64,000 bases of DNA from Torreya grandis (GCA_037957365.1 JARHVA010003636.1:10001-74000); one strand, 5' to 3'. Shown: positions 37,691 to 53,427, counted from the stretch's first letter. Numbers and translations: made by a program. Notes: a model not told the origin generated them from the letters alone.

Positions 37691-38881
37691 CTTTTCCAAC
37701 ACTTAGTCAAATTTGTAGGTTGCAAGAAAAAGCTAAGAAGGTATTTTTATGATGTCATAACTTGTATGTATGAAGGCTTCAGGAGAAATTACATGTATGG
37801 ATGGAATCCCCTATGTAAGATGATCATATACATTAATTTACAGAGCATGCAACTAAGTGTAACAAGAGTTATGCAAGAACAAAGTTGTCCTTCCATACAA
37901 GTTTTAGGCATAGCTAGCTCTATAGCAGAATAATATAAGTAAGCAGATCAATGGTATTATATCTCACACATGTGAAGGACTCAGAAAGAATTAAGCATGT
38001 GTGTTTGTTCACTTTCATGCCTAGTTTATATCATCCAAATTTTAGACTAGGTGGTTGAGCAAAGCAAAAGATATGAAGGTGCAAAGTGAGCCTCCAAGCA
38101 TAATTGGGATGGTCCCCATACTTAGAAAAATCTATAAAAAGTAAAGTTTGAGTTAGTTGGAAGATCAATGGTTCATGCTTAATTGGACATTAGAGATCCA
38201 ATGGAACATGATGAAATCAAATTGTCAAAAGGAGCTCCAAGTGAGCACACAAGTGATATGTATCACATTCACAGGGCTTATTAGACAAGGACCCAATGAG
38301 TGTAAGCTTGTTAGAGTTAATGATCAAGCTTATCAAAAGATCTGATCATACATGGGTGATCATGAAAAGGAAATCCAATAGATCGAATGGACTCAAATGT
38401 TATAAAGTGATTGATGTTTATCAACACAATAGCAAGTTAAAGATCGAACAAGTTTGAGAAGATTGATGAAGTAAAGTAAGTAGTGAGATGAGCTCAAAGT
38501 GTTGAAGTTTAATGACCAAGTCAAGGTAAACGTTGTGCATCTCTAGAGATCAAATGGCATGTAGAATCTAGGATCTAGAGATTGACAAACATGATTTAAA
38601 GAGTGGAACATTAAATTTCAGTAGTGTACAGAGATCTAATAGTGAGAGAGATTGAATATGGTGCATTAGAATAGTAGATTCTAGCATCTATTCTCATCAT
38701 GGTTTTTCCCTTTGGGTTTTTCATGTATTAATCTGGTGTCATGTGTATTTGAGTTTGTGTGATCTCTACATATTGATTTGATCCACATATATCTTCTAAT
38801 TTACATTAAAAGTATTTAAAGAACTAGTTTTAATTGATATATTGATTCACCCCCCTCTCAGTATCTAGTTTTGTTCCAACA
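37690..38881 (+). repeat. Partial 5' LTR of gag-only element 3
   Basis: Starts inside the LTR (matching about 2,285 and 21,320; CTTTTCCAACACTTAGTCAA) against the UGT relic and ends with TTCCAACA at 38,874-38,881. About 830 bp matching 3,275-4,105 is missing (junction near 38,663). The first ~600 bp of the LTR is also absent, so the UGT/LTR border is a recombination or deletion edge, not a transposition end. Confidence 0.85.
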
Positions 38882-38882
38882 A

Positions 38883-38897
38883 TTGGTATAAAATCCT
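38883..38897 (+). other. Primer binding site, element 3
   Basis: TTGGTATAAAATCC after the LTR end; two changes from the usual sequence. Confidence 0.7.
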
Positions 38898-38953
38898 AAG
38901 GTTCCTTGAAAGAAGCTTAATTAGTTCAGGTAGATCTTGGAATAGTGAACATC

Positions 38954-41433
38954 ATGGATATTCAAGAAGAATCTTCATCAAACAAAGCACCTCTCTTTAA
39001 TGGATCTAACTATGTATTTTGGAGCATAAGAATGAAATTATACTTATAATCATTAGGGTTTTATGTATGGATGTCTATAATAAATGGATATACATCCCCT
39101 CCTACAACTCCTACTGATGAAGCTTCAAAGAAGGCATATGAGTGCAATGCCAAGGCAAAGAATGTTATTCTCTATATATTGTGCAAATTAGAGTTTGCCA
39201 AAGTAATGCAGTGTCAAAATGCTCAAGATATCTAGAATAAACTAAAGAGCATCTATGGATTTGATGATAAGGTGAAGTAGGCCAAGATACAAATATAAAG
39301 AGTAATGTTTGAGAATCTTAAAATGACTAAAGAAGAGAAGATTGCAGATTACCTTCTCAAGGTAGATGAAATAATCAATGCAATCAGAGGCCTTGGAGAA
39401 GAAATGAAAGAATAAATTAGTGCCAAAAAAGTTTTTAGATCTTTGCCATCAAGATACAAAGGAAGTAAGAGATCTAGATAAGCTCACTATAGATGAGTTG
39501 CATGGAACCTTCACTACTTATGAGATAACAATGGGAGAAGCAGATACTCCTAAGAGAGAAGTTGCATTCAAAACATCTAGGAAACCAAAAGAAAAAGCAT
39601 CTACATCTAGATCTAAGAAGACTAATGAATAAGAAGCAAACTTTGCCAAAATTTTGAAAAGATGATATGGAAATTACAAAGGTAAGTTACCCTTTAAATT
39701 ATTTAATTGTGGTAAAGTAGGAAATTTTACTGCTAAATGCCCTTATGAGAAAAAGGATAACTCTGAGTAAGAAGAGGATGGTAAAATAATGAAGCCCCAC
39801 TATTCTAAAAGGAGTAACTTATTTAAAAACAAGAAAAAATTGTATATAAGAGAAGATAGTGACTCATTGGATGGTAGTGATAGCTTAGATGACGACCATG
39901 ATTGTGCCTTTATGGCTAAGGGAAATTAATCCCTGTTTAAGACATTAGGGTTAGCTTCTATAGATTTGGATCAAGAGGAAGTTGAAGACTTTGATGAAGA
40001 AGAGGAAGGAGAAGTGGACCTTGAGTGTGAACTCATTTGTGCTCTAGATGAGATTGATAAGTTGAGAAAAGAGAACATAAGACAAAAGAAGCTTAGACAA
40101 AAAGAAATTGAAAAACAATCTAAAAAACATTAAAAATCAAATCATATGGTAGTAAGCCTTAAGACTCATGTTAAAGAGGTTAAAAGAATAAAAGATGTAG
40201 TCAAAATTAAAATACAATTCAAATCTGATGAGTGTATGAGGCTAGAAGCAGAGATAGTGGCTTTGAGAAAAGAGCTTAAAAAGTCTAAAGAATAAATAGT
40301 CAAAGGTCTGAAGCTTATAGGAGGAATAGACATTTCTTGATGAATTGATCATCTCTCAAAATCCATTAAAAAGAAAATTTAGTCCTTGTTATGAAAAGGG
40401 GAAAAGTCTTATAACTAGTACATCTGCTAAGTTATATGATAATTTCAAAGCAGAAGGATTAGGAGCAAAGAAAGAGAAATCTTGCAAGGATACAAAGACA
40501 AACACAATCAATGTTGATGTGAAGAAGGATAAATCTTAAAAGATTCCTAAGGAAAGGAAAATAAATAATGAGTTCATCTTTGTAAACTCAAGGAAGATGC
40601 AGAAGACAAAGGAAGCTGATGTATATGGTTACATAAAGGTGAGAAGACCATTAAGGTAACCCAATGCTATGACTAGGTATTCCTCATCTTTTTATGGTTA
40701 TTGTTATAGATGTAATAAATTTGGTCATAAGGATAGTAAATGTAGAGTTGTACCTACAAGGAGAACCAACTTTGTAAGCAAAAATTTATTTTCACCCTTG
40801 GTAGATACAAATTTAATGTGTTATAATTGTAAGAATTTTGGTCACATAACTAAACAATGTAGAATAAGCTTTGAAAGACCAAAAGTACAAAGTGTGAAGA
40901 AAATCATGCCTCTCAGTGTGAACAAAGGCTCACAAGTCTCTGGAAAAGAGAAAATTAAGCCCAACATGACATACAAGTAACACTAGCATATATGGAAAGT
41001 GAAATATCAAGCCATGATGAAGAATGCTACAGAGGCTAAAAAATGTCAAGAGCTCTCAACGTCTACACATGTTGAGAATGGGAAGACAAAGATCAAGGAG
41101 AAGTCCAAGGTGTTGGCCGAGGATAGTTTTGAAGTATGTACATATTCAAGTGAATATCTTGCTACTATAGAGCAAGTATCACGCATAGAACATCAGTCTT
41201 ATGTGCCTAGTGATGAGATCCCAAGATGTGATAAAGATTCATCAAATGAATAGGTATGTCATAGATCCATATTATCTCCATGTATTGTTGACTTAATCAC
41301 AAATGAAAAGGAGAATAGTGCAATGGATAAGCATGTTACTTATCTCAAGCCTAAGAATAAAAAGTAGAAGAGGACAAAGGAGGAGAAGGCACATGAGGAA
41401 TTATGGGCAACTCCTCATTTCACATTATTCTAG
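38954..41433 (+). pseudogene. Degenerate gag of element 3 (first pass)
   Basis: ATG at 38,954, FNGSNY-type start, then the UBN2-like part. It carries stops at the two sites near 39,277-39,298 shared with elements 1 and 2. The knuckle near 39,690-39,740 is decayed (LFNCGKVGNFTAKCPYE). The coiled-coil-like part runs about 40,150-40,290. The paired knuckles at 40,669-40,980 are complete: CYRCNKFGHKDSKC and CYNCKNFGHITKQC. At the RPKVQSV site this copy keeps a Gln codon where elements 1, 2 and the second pass have a stop. It ends at the shared stop near 41,431. Confidence 0.8.
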
Positions 41434-43866
41434 GACATTGTGAAGTAAGGTGTCTCTATCTATGCTTCTTAAGAGACCCTTGTTAGTGGACAAATAAGTT
41501 ATGTCTATTATATATGTGAACTCAAATAGGTTGTGATGATGACTTGATCAAACCAATTCGAGTGTTATGTATACAATTTCTATAGGGATAGAATGAGTGT
41601 TTCAATATGACATAATGAGATTGTTGGAGTACATCTCATATATATGGTCTACATATTCATTTGGCATATTGGTTTATAATGAAATAAACCCTTGACATTG
41701 TGTATCTTGGGTTAGACAAATAAATTGGGTTAGTAAACTCAGAGAACAAGTGTAAAATGATGATATACGTGTGTTGAATGAAGTTATGGTGTGTTATAGG
41801 CAGGCCCTTGATGTAAAGATGGAGTTTTGAGCAAGGGGGAGATAATTTGTTTAGTTTATCAAGATAAAGAAGGATAAAAGTAGAATAGCTTTACAATTGG
41901 TTAAGTCCTAGGATCAGAAAATAATAAGAGACTGAGAGAAAAGTCTAGTAAGCCTATATGAAAGCTCCTACATCACATCACTAGATACTAGTGATAGAGT
42001 CTAAGTCTAGGGTTATTGGATAAACTCATTTATCTAATAAAGGGGAGAACACTTTGGAAAAATAGTGAAAAGAGCTTGAATTGTCTAAAGAACAAATATT
42101 CAAAGGCCTGAAACTGATAGGAGGATCAGACATTCTTGATGAACTGATCATCTCTAAAAATCTATCAAAAGGGAAATCTGGTCTTGGTTATGAAAAGGTG
42201 AAAAGTCTCATAACTATTACATCTGCTAAGTTATATGACAATTTCAAATCAGAAGGATCAAGATCAAAGAAAGAGAAAGCTTGCAAGGATAAAAATACAA
42301 ACACAAGCAATGTTGGTGTGAAGATGGATAAAGCTAAAAAGAATCCTGAGGAAAGGAAAAAGAACAATGAGTCCATCTATGCAAACTCAAGGAAGATGCA
42401 AAAGATAAAGGAAGCTAATATAGATGGTTAAATAAAGGTGAGAAGACCATTAAGGTAACCCAATGCTATGACTAGGTATTCTTCATTTTTTTATGGTTAT
42501 TATAGATGTAATTAGTTTGGTCATAAGGCTGGTAAATGTAGAGTTGTACCTACAAGGAGAACCAAATTTTTAATAAAAAATTCATTTACACCCTTGGTAG
42601 ATAAAAATGTAATATGCTATAATTCTAATAATTTTGGTCACATAGCTAAACAATGTAGAACAAGCTTTGAAAGACCAAAAGTATAAAGTGTGAAGAAAAT
42701 CATGCCTCCTAGTGTGAACAAAGGTTCACAAGTCTCTATAAAAGAGAAAAGTAAGCCCAATAGGACATATAAGCAACTTGAGCATTTATGGAAAGTGAAA
42801 TACCAAACCATCATGTAGAATGCTACAGAGGCTAGAAAATGTCAAGAGCTCTCAATGTCTGCACATGTTGAGAATGAGAAGACAAAGATCAAGGAGAAGT
42901 TAAAGGTGTTGGTTAAGGATAGTTTTGAAGTATGTATAGATTCAAGTGAACATCTTGCTACTATAGAGCAAGTATCAAGCATAGAACATCAGTCTTACAT
43001 GCATAGTGATGAGATTCTAAGATACAACAAAGATTCATCAGATGAACAGCTATGTCATGGATCCATATTGTCTCCATGTATTGTTAACTTAATCATAGAT
43101 GAAAATGAGAATATTGAAATGGATAAGCATGTTACTTCTCTCAATCCTAAGAATAATAAAAAGAAAAAAAAAGCACGAGAGGACAAAGCAAGAAAAGGAA
43201 CATGAGGATTTATGGGCAAATCCTAGTTTCACATTGTTCTAGGACTTTGTGAAGTAAGGTGTCTCTATCTATGCTTCTTAAGAGACCCTTGTTAGTGGAG
43301 AAATAAGTTATGTATATTATAGATGTGAACTCAAGTAGGTTGTGATGATGACTTGATCAAACCAATTCAAGTGATATGTATGCTGTTTCTGTAGAGACAA
43401 AGTGAGTCTTTCAATATGACATAATGAGATTGTTGGAGTACATCTCATATATATGGTATGTAGATTCATTTGGCATATGTTTTATAATGAAAAAAACCCT
43501 TGACATTGTGTATCTTGGGTTATACAAAGAAGTTGGGTTACAAAACTCAGAGAACATGTGTAGAATGATAATATACATGTGTTAAATAAAGTTATGGTGT
43601 GCTATAGGCAGGCCCTTGATGAAAAGATGGAGCTTTGAGAAAGGGGGAGATATAATATTTAGTCTATCAGGATCAAGAAAGCTCAAAGTAGAAGAGCTTT
43701 ACAATTGGTTAGGTCCTAGGATCAGAATATAATAACAGACTAAGAGAAAAGACTAGTAAGCCTATATGAAAGTTCCTACATCACATCACTAGATACTAGT
43801 GATAGAGTCTAAGTCTAGGGTTATTGGATAAAGTCATTTATCTAATAAATGGGAGAACACTTTCGA
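40267..43866 (+). repeat. 1.8-kb tandem duplication inside element 3
   Basis: The stretch 40,267-42,066 recurs from 42,067 at an offset of 1,800 bp. It covers the end of the coiled coil, the paired knuckles, the gag end and most of the non-coding tail. The junction at about 42,066 joins tail sequence (AAATAGTGAAAA) to gag sequence (AGAGCTTGAA), with TGAGAA-like microhomology at both parental sites. Elements 1 and 2 have a single copy. Confidence 0.88.
42067..43242 (+). pseudogene. Degenerate gag 3' half of element 3 (second pass)
   Basis: Repeat of the gag 3' half. The first knuckle has lost its leading Cys through a 3-bp deletion (YYRCN) and has a stop after it. The second reads CYNSNNFGHIAKQC, with Cys to Ser. 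The open stretch 42,855-43,205 is the AHVENEKTKIKEK acidic/basic part. At several positions it agrees with element 2 rather than with the first pass (for example TGCATAGTGATGAGATTCTA). Confidence 0.75.
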
Positions 43867-44119
43867 TAAACAATGAGAAGGATTCCCTTTTCCATTCATG
43901 TCAAACAAGGAGAAAAAGGGCAAACGCTCTTTGTAAAAGTTTTGAGAAAAACTATAAATGCTCTCTATAAAAGTTTGGAAGAGCATAGCAAGTGTCCAAA
44001 ATGAGTTTAGGAAAATGTGTCATTGCCTAAATAGAATAAATTATGGTATGAATATCTTTATTTCATACTCATTAGAATCTAATGCAAGAAATTCCAGAGA
44101 AAGAACAAAGTATTAAAAC
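43243..44119 (+). other. Non-coding tail of element 3, ending at the Copia junction
   Basis: Matches 6,898-7,630 and 31,562-32,405 up to the AAAGTATTAAAAC stretch, then stops at about 44,119. The purine tract and 3' LTR of this family are missing; a Copia fragment follows. Confidence 0.75.
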
Positions 44120-44136
44120 TTCTAAGTGATAAAAGC

Positions 44137-45410
44137 GTTCATTATGCTCAAGAAGGTGATGAGAATCCTCTAGATAATTTGTTTTTATCTTATAAAAAAG
44201 CTGAAAATGTTTCTAAATATGTTTGGTATTTAGATTCGGGATGTTCTAACCACATGTTAGGGAATGAAAAACTTTTTTCTATAATGGAAGAAATTTTTAA
44301 ATCCAAGATCAAGCTTGGTGATGACAAATCATTGGAGGTTGCTGAAAAAGGAGCTATGGAAGTCCATACAAAAGAAGGTATAAAGAGTGTTAAAGACATT
44401 TATTACACTCCAAAGTTAAAGAATAATTTGTTGAGTGTTGGACAATTATGTGATAATAATTATAAATGTGTATTTAAAAATCAACAATGTAAAATTTATA
44501 ATAAGAATCAAGGAAATAGCGTGGTAATAGTTGTGCCTATGACAAAGAATAGGATGTTCCCATTGAAGTTTAGTGAACATAATAGGAACCCTGTCAATAT
44601 GGCATATGAGGATACAAGTTGGTTGTGGCATCTCAGGTATGGGCATTTAAATTTTCATAGTTTGAAGATTCTAACATCAAAAGCATTAGTTTCTAGTTTG
44701 CCTAAGGTTGAAGAGCATAAAGAAGTTTGTGAAGGATGTGCTAAAGGAAAACATGCAAGAAAGAAATTTCTAAAAGGCAATGCATAGAGGGCTCATTATC
44801 CACTCCAATTAGTTCATTCAGACATTTTTGGTGCTATGCAGACAAAGATTTTGGGTAATTCATCATATTTCATTACTTTTATTGATGATTACTCACGACA
44901 GTGTTGGGTTTACTTTTTGAAGACCAAAGGTGAAGATCTTGAGACATTCAAGAGGTTTAGAGCCCTTGTAGAAAATGACAAAGGGTGCAAAATCAAATGC
45001 TTAAGGACTGATCATGGAGGAGAATTTTTTTCAAAAGCCTTTCAAGTTTATTGTGGTATGCATGGCATCAGAATATAACTCACCACTGCATTCACACCTC
45101 AATAAAATGGTGTAGCTGAAAGGAAGAATCGTATAGTGGTGGAGATGGCACGAAGCATGCTACAAACAAAGGGATTAAGTAGTTCTTTTTGGGGAGATGC
45201 AGTTGCTATAGAAATATATATTCTCAATCAGAGTCCCACTAGTGCACTTGACAGGATGACTCCATATGAAGCCTGGTATGAGAAAAAGCCAAATATTAAT
45301 TATTTCAAAGTTTTTGGTTGCTTAGCCTATGTTCATGTTCCTAATCAAAAGAGGCAAAAGTTAGATCCCAAAAGTGAGTCATGTATTTTTTTTTGGATAT
45401 AGTGAGGAAA
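44137..45410 (+). pseudogene. Copia protease-integrase region
   Basis: Protease active site DSGCSNHM begins at 44,233 with the catalytic Asp intact. The GAG-pre-integrase zinc part keeps H..H (WHLRYGHL, 44,626 on) and C..C (CEGCAKGKH, 44,728-44,739). Integrase core acids are all present: Asp 44,821 (HSDIFG), Asp 45,010 (RTDHGGEF) and Glu 45,118 (AERKNR), with 35 residues between the last two as in DDX35E. Stops are few: 44,785, 45,076, one at about 45,103 in the TPQQNG motif, and one at about 45,402. The frame is otherwise continuous. Confidence 0.88.
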
Positions 45411-45466
45411 GTAAGGCTTACAGGTTATATAATCCCCTCACTAATAGGCATATTATGTAAAGTGAT

Positions 45467-47270
45467 GTGATTTTTGATGAAAGGGGAGTTTATGGTCATC
45501 AAAAAGGCCATATGGAGAATTCAAAATCTATTTTAAATGAAGTTATTATGGATGATATCAATCATGGGCAGCCCACTAATATTTTTATTACAAGTGCTAA
45601 AAATCCACCAAGTTACTCCTCATCAAGTTGTTCAATTCCAAGTGTAAGTCTAGATTCAAGTCCTAGTTCTACAAGGAAGGTAAGAAGATTGAGTGACATT
45701 TATCAAAGGAGTTCAAATCAAGCACATGAAGAAAATCCAAGAGGTGAGACACTGAATTTTTCTTTACTTACCAAGGCTGATTTTGAACCATCATGTTTTG
45801 AAGATGCATATACTAATGAAGTTTGGATGCAAGCAATGCAAGAAGAGATGGATTCTATTCATAGGAATGACACTTTGGAGCTTACAAAGCTTCCAAATGA
45901 CAAGAATAATATTGGCACCAAATGGGTCTACAAGACTAAGTGTAACAGTGGTGGAAGTGTTGAAAGGCATAAGGTGAGATTAGTTGCTAAAGGCTTCACA
46001 CAGATGTATGGCATTGATTATGAAAAGACATTTGCACCAGTAGAAAGACAAGAGACCATTAGAATGCTGATTTCATTACCAGCTCAAAAAAATTGGAGCA
46101 TCCATCATATGGATGTGAAAAGTGCCTTCTTGAAAGGGTACTTAAAAGAAGAAGTATATGTGGAATAGCCATAAGGTTTTGAAGTGCAAGGAAAATAAAA
46201 TCCTATCTACAAGTTAAAGAAGGCTTTGTATGGCCTCAAACAAGCACCAAGAGCATGGTATGATAGGATTGATAGACATCTTCAAGAGAATGGATTTCAA
46301 AGAAGTAAGAGTGAACCTACCCTTTACTACAAACAAGAAGGTAATGATATTCTAATTGTAAGTTTGTATGTTGATGACTTGTTATATATAGGTAGCAGTT
46401 CTATGATGAAGTATGAATTCAAAGTTTCCATGATGAATGAATTTGAGATCAAAGATTTAAGCCTCATGAAATATTTTTTAGGAATGGCGATTTATCAAAG
46501 GGAGAATTTTTTTTTTTTGTCAAACAAATTATGCTAAAGATATGTTGAAGAAATTTGATATGGTTGATTGTAAACCAGTCTCCACTCTAGTTGTTCATGG
46601 AGTTGTGTTGTGTAGAGATGATGGTGCTGAAAGAGTTGATGAGACAACCTATATAAGTATTGTTGGAAGCTTAATGTTTCTAACTCATACAAGACCTGAT
46701 ATTGCTTATTCAGTTTCAATTATTTCAAGGTACATGACAGAGCCATTAGAAATACATATGACGGCAGCCAAGAGAATTTTGAGATATGTTAAAGGTAATC
46801 TAGATTTTGGTATTCATTACTACACTTCTAAAAGGCTCAATCTTGTTGGTTTTAGTGATTCTAATTGGGGAGATAGTTTGGATGACCGAAATTCAACATA
46901 TGGGAATTGTTTTTGTTTTGGCTCTAGTTTGATTACTTGGAGCTCAAAGAAGTAAAGTATAGTTGCCCTTTCTTCTACAAAAGCAGAGTATGTTGCAGTC
47001 ACTTCAGTAGGTACACAAGCATTAGGGCTTAGAAAACTTCTTGAAGAAATTGGAGAGATTCAAGTTTAACCCATAGTTATTTTTTGTGATAACATTAGTG
47101 CTATTAAATTGGCCAAGAATCTAATCCATCAAAGTAGGACAAAAAAAATTGATTTAAAACATCATTTTATCCAAGATTTAGTGTAGAAGAAGGTAGTATA
47201 ATTGAGATACATCAACACTAAAGAATAGTTAGCAAATATCTTCACTAAAGAAGTTGCAAAGGATCAATTT
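45467..47270 (+). pseudogene. Copia reverse transcriptase-RNase H region
   Basis: RT starts near 45,800 (WMQAMQEEMDSI; GTKWVYKTK; RLVAKGFTQMYGIDYEKTFAPV; MDVKSAFLKGYLKEEVY), then stops at 46,166-46,200, then KKALYGLKQAPRAWYDR. The catalytic box YVDD lies at 46,367-46,378. A T-run at 46,508-46,520 shifts the frame. RNase H keeps FSDSNWGDSLDDRNS (about 46,850), SSTKAEYVA (about 46,975) and FCDNISAIKLAKN (about 47,083). The tail runs to a stop near 47,333. Confidence 0.88.
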
Positions 47271-47309
47271 TTAAAACTCAAAGATCAAATTGTGAGCCCT
47301 CTTAGCATC

Positions 47310-47320
47310 AAGGAGGAGTA
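47310..47320 (+). other. Copia polypurine tract
   Basis: AAGGAGGAGTA directly before TGTTGAAAAG, as expected at a Copia internal/3' LTR border. Confidence 0.8.
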
Positions 47321-47700
47321 TGTTGAAAAGTGATGCTGAAGTGCAGTTCACTCAGTTTTATTTTTAGACTATTAGTGTAAATTTAGTTTGCATGAACAGT
47401 TTTTTTGGAGCTAAATTTAGATTGTTAGTTAATTTTTAGTTAATATATTTTTATAAAAAATAAAGCCTTAGAAAGCCTAGAGTTAGTTTTAGGTGATATT
47501 ACATGCAAATTATTATTTAGATAAATTTAAAATATTTTATTTAATAATTGGAAAATCATGTTCACAAGCAATGCTATTAATACATTGTAATTGATCCAAA
47601 ATCATAAAAATACATACCTTGTCATACTTATTCAAAAGACTAGATTCTGGACGTCTTGAATCATCACAAGATAATCATCAAAAAATATGCCTGTAAGCAC
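47321..47700 (+). repeat. Copia 3' LTR, right end unresolved
   Basis: Starts TGTTGAAAAGTGATGC after the purine tract and has an AT-rich TATA-like stretch near 47,445-47,460 (TTTTTATAAAAAATAAAG). No 5' LTR remains for comparison, so the end given is only an estimate. Confidence 0.5.
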
Positions 47701-50979
<3,279 letters not shown>

Positions 50980-51330
50980 TCATTTGGTAGGGAAATATCA
51001 TCATTTAGTAGGATGATATCACCACTTTATAGGGCATTATCATTGTTTCTTGGATCTTTGGCCATTTTCACAATGTCATGTTTATCATGGTGATATTATC
51101 ATTTAACAGGGTGTTATCATTATTATCATCACTTTCCCACCATTTTGGAATTTTCAAACTAGTTGGTGTTATTGATGTTTTGGTGTTTCTTGCCCTTTTT
51201 GATGATATTATTGATTTGATGGTGACATTGTTGTTTTTGTTGGTGATATCACCATTTTATGGGAGATATTATTGTTTGTATGTGAGATATCACTATTTTT
51301 AATATTATTGAAAATGGTGATATTATTAAA
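50980..51330. repeat. Degenerate TATCAYCATTT-type repeat tract
   Basis: Irregular short repeats built on TATCATCATTTRGTAGGG and TATCACCATTTTATRGG, with the complementary GGTGATATTAT form in the second half. A 74-codon frame crosses it; its hydrophobic composition follows from the repeat and does not indicate a gene. Confidence 0.6.
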
Positions 51331-52628
51331 AGTCCTACTACTACAAAGCATTAAATGCAATAATTTTATACAAATAAAAGTACTTACTGAGGCCCTAATT
51401 CTTGTTGGTCATATGTACTCATGTACTCACTCACCAAGGTGCCTCTATTTTGGAATTCATGCATTTAACTTAAATTTGTCATGACTAAGGCCCAAATCAC
51501 AAATTTTCAATAGGGGAGGATGAAAATGACCCATTTTTACCCCCAGGGAATGTTTATAGCTCCAAATTTAAAATTTTACCATCCCCCATCCTCACCTTAA
51601 ATTATTTTTATTCTGGCATATAGATGACTATGTGGTCTATTTTATTTCCCATTTTATTCTAATGTCTCCATTTCTCAGTCTCCCTTGCTATCAAATGTCC
51701 TATTTTTCTATTTTCGAGGGCCCATCCATCAAATATGTTTTTAGCCAATCATTGAGGGTGCATATTGGGTGTCAATATAATTTGGGATATAAAGGTGACC
51801 TAAATTTTTAGAAAATTAAAAAAACTCAACAAAATGAGAACACATCATTATTCAATCATTTTAATGACTTTAATTATTTAAAAAGTTATAATTTTATCTA
51901 GTATCTTAAAATACCATTTGATTAGGTTAATGTATTATACCCAATCATTGACTTCACTTAATTTATCCTAAGTAAAATTGTGACTATTCAAGAGTAATTT
52001 TAGATTAATTAGGTTGAATGGTTATTCAACTTTCAAAAGTCACATCACTTTACATTAAGCTAGTTAACTTTGGTTAATTAACTTATTCTTCCTCTAGTGG
52101 GAAATTTCATAACTTTTAAAATTTCCTATTTTATTAATTCATTAATTAAATTATTCATACACTCACATGGTATGTGAATTTAAATATCTAAAATCATGAC
52201 ATCATCATGATACCACATGAAAAGTTGTCAAACATTAGCATAAATGCAAGAAAAAATCAAAAATTTGAACCTATGCCAAGTTAATACAAACTCAAACCCT
52301 AAATATTAATGGCATTAACTCTCCAAATTGAATTAAATTCTAGCCACACATCTATTGGACTAATTGTCATTAATGTCAACGTAAATGTATTAGATATGAA
52401 TAGAAGTGTCAAATATAATCATTTCCAGAATTGAATGGAAGTATCAAAAAGTAATGGAATTATTTGATGGAATTTTGTCATAAAAAGCATGACCTTTTTA
52501 GAAATCAATGCCCAAGGATCAAAGGACCAATGACATTGGTTTGAGAACCCGAGTATGGAAGGGACCAGTAATAATTAATAAGGACCATAAATTAAATATA
52601 TTTAATTTACAGCAATAGTGATTTTATG
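51331..52628. other. Anonymous AT-rich DNA, nothing recognised
   Basis: No coding region, structural RNA or recognisable repeat. The left edge of the LTR that ends at 53,412 may lie in its last part. Confidence 0.5.
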
Positions 52629-53427
52629 TTGTTGGGACTAGCTTTAAATAAAGTTTAATTGCAGCAAGGATATTTATGGATATAAGAATTAATGATTAAA
52701 TGACAAGGCCAACTCTCTTTGTTTATATTATTGCCTTGTTAAAATTGCCTATCTTAGAGAGTTAATTAAAATTAATTGAAATAAAATAAAATACACTTTT
52801 GTTAATCAAAAGGTGCATTACTAATGGGATGCCCAAATTGGGAAAATCCTTTAAAGGATATATAAGGTGAAAGGATGTTGGAGAAAAATAATAAGAAATA
52901 ATTCTTTCTATTATATACAAGGAGAAGAAGAGGAAGAAGACAGAGAGAGAAGAAGTATAAGATTAAAACTTAATTGTGCCATCAATTATTGACAAAGTAA
53001 TAATGAGAAGGTGGAAATTGAATAAGTGAGATAGATGCCTCATAATAGAAAGATTGGTGTCTTTTTCTAAATCAGTGCTTGGTAGTGAATTTTGTGATAT
53101 AATTGAAAGAGATGTGTGTCTAGAGATAATTTGGTGCTTAGAATTACAGATTAGTGTCTCCAAGTAGATTTGTACCTACAGAACTTTTATAAAAATAACT
53201 ATTAATCGTATGGCTAGATTTGGACAATAGATCCAACAATCCTTTCAAGTGTAGTTTTTCCCCACCAAGGTTTTTCCTTGTAAATTATTTGTTGTGTATT
53301 TAATTACTATTATTTGAATGGTTTATTTATGAAATTTAATTATAAATAAATTAAATTATTATTAAACATCGATTCACCCCCACCCCCTCTCAATGTGTGT
53401 GTGCTCAATAATTGGTATCGAAGCGAG
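52629..53427 (+). repeat. Decayed LTR end plus primer site of another LTR element
   Basis: A TATATAAGG box near 52,859, a purine-rich leader (GGAGAAGAAGAGGAAGAAGA), a U5-like TTTTTCCCCACCAAGG near 53,255, and an end at GTGTGCTCAATA followed by ATTGGTATCGAAGCG, a Met-tRNA-type primer site at about 53,413-53,427. The left border is a guess from TGTTGGGAC at 52,629. Only a short leader (an ATG at 53,479) remains of the internal region before LINE sequence. Confidence 0.5.

Larger units (their letters stand above)
44120..47320 (+). mobile_element. 5'-truncated Copia pol segment (Tork-like)
   Basis: Protease, integrase, RT and RNase H in Copia order, followed by a purine tract (47,310-47,320) and an LTR start. 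Coding begins in the gag-protease linker (NLFLSYKKAENVSKYVWYLD), so gag, primer site and 5' LTR are absent. LTR elements do not insert 5'-truncated, so a recombination or deletion made this edge. The sequence resembles the Tork lineage (SGCSNHM protease, CWVYFLK integrase core); the lineage call is from memory of the family. It is less decayed than its neighbours, with long open stretches. Confidence 0.88.

Noticed and set aside
44179..46955. Functional Copia polyprotein
   Set aside because: The catalytic residues are mostly intact, but stops at several places, a frameshift at the T run, and absence of gag, primer site and 5' LTR rule out activity.
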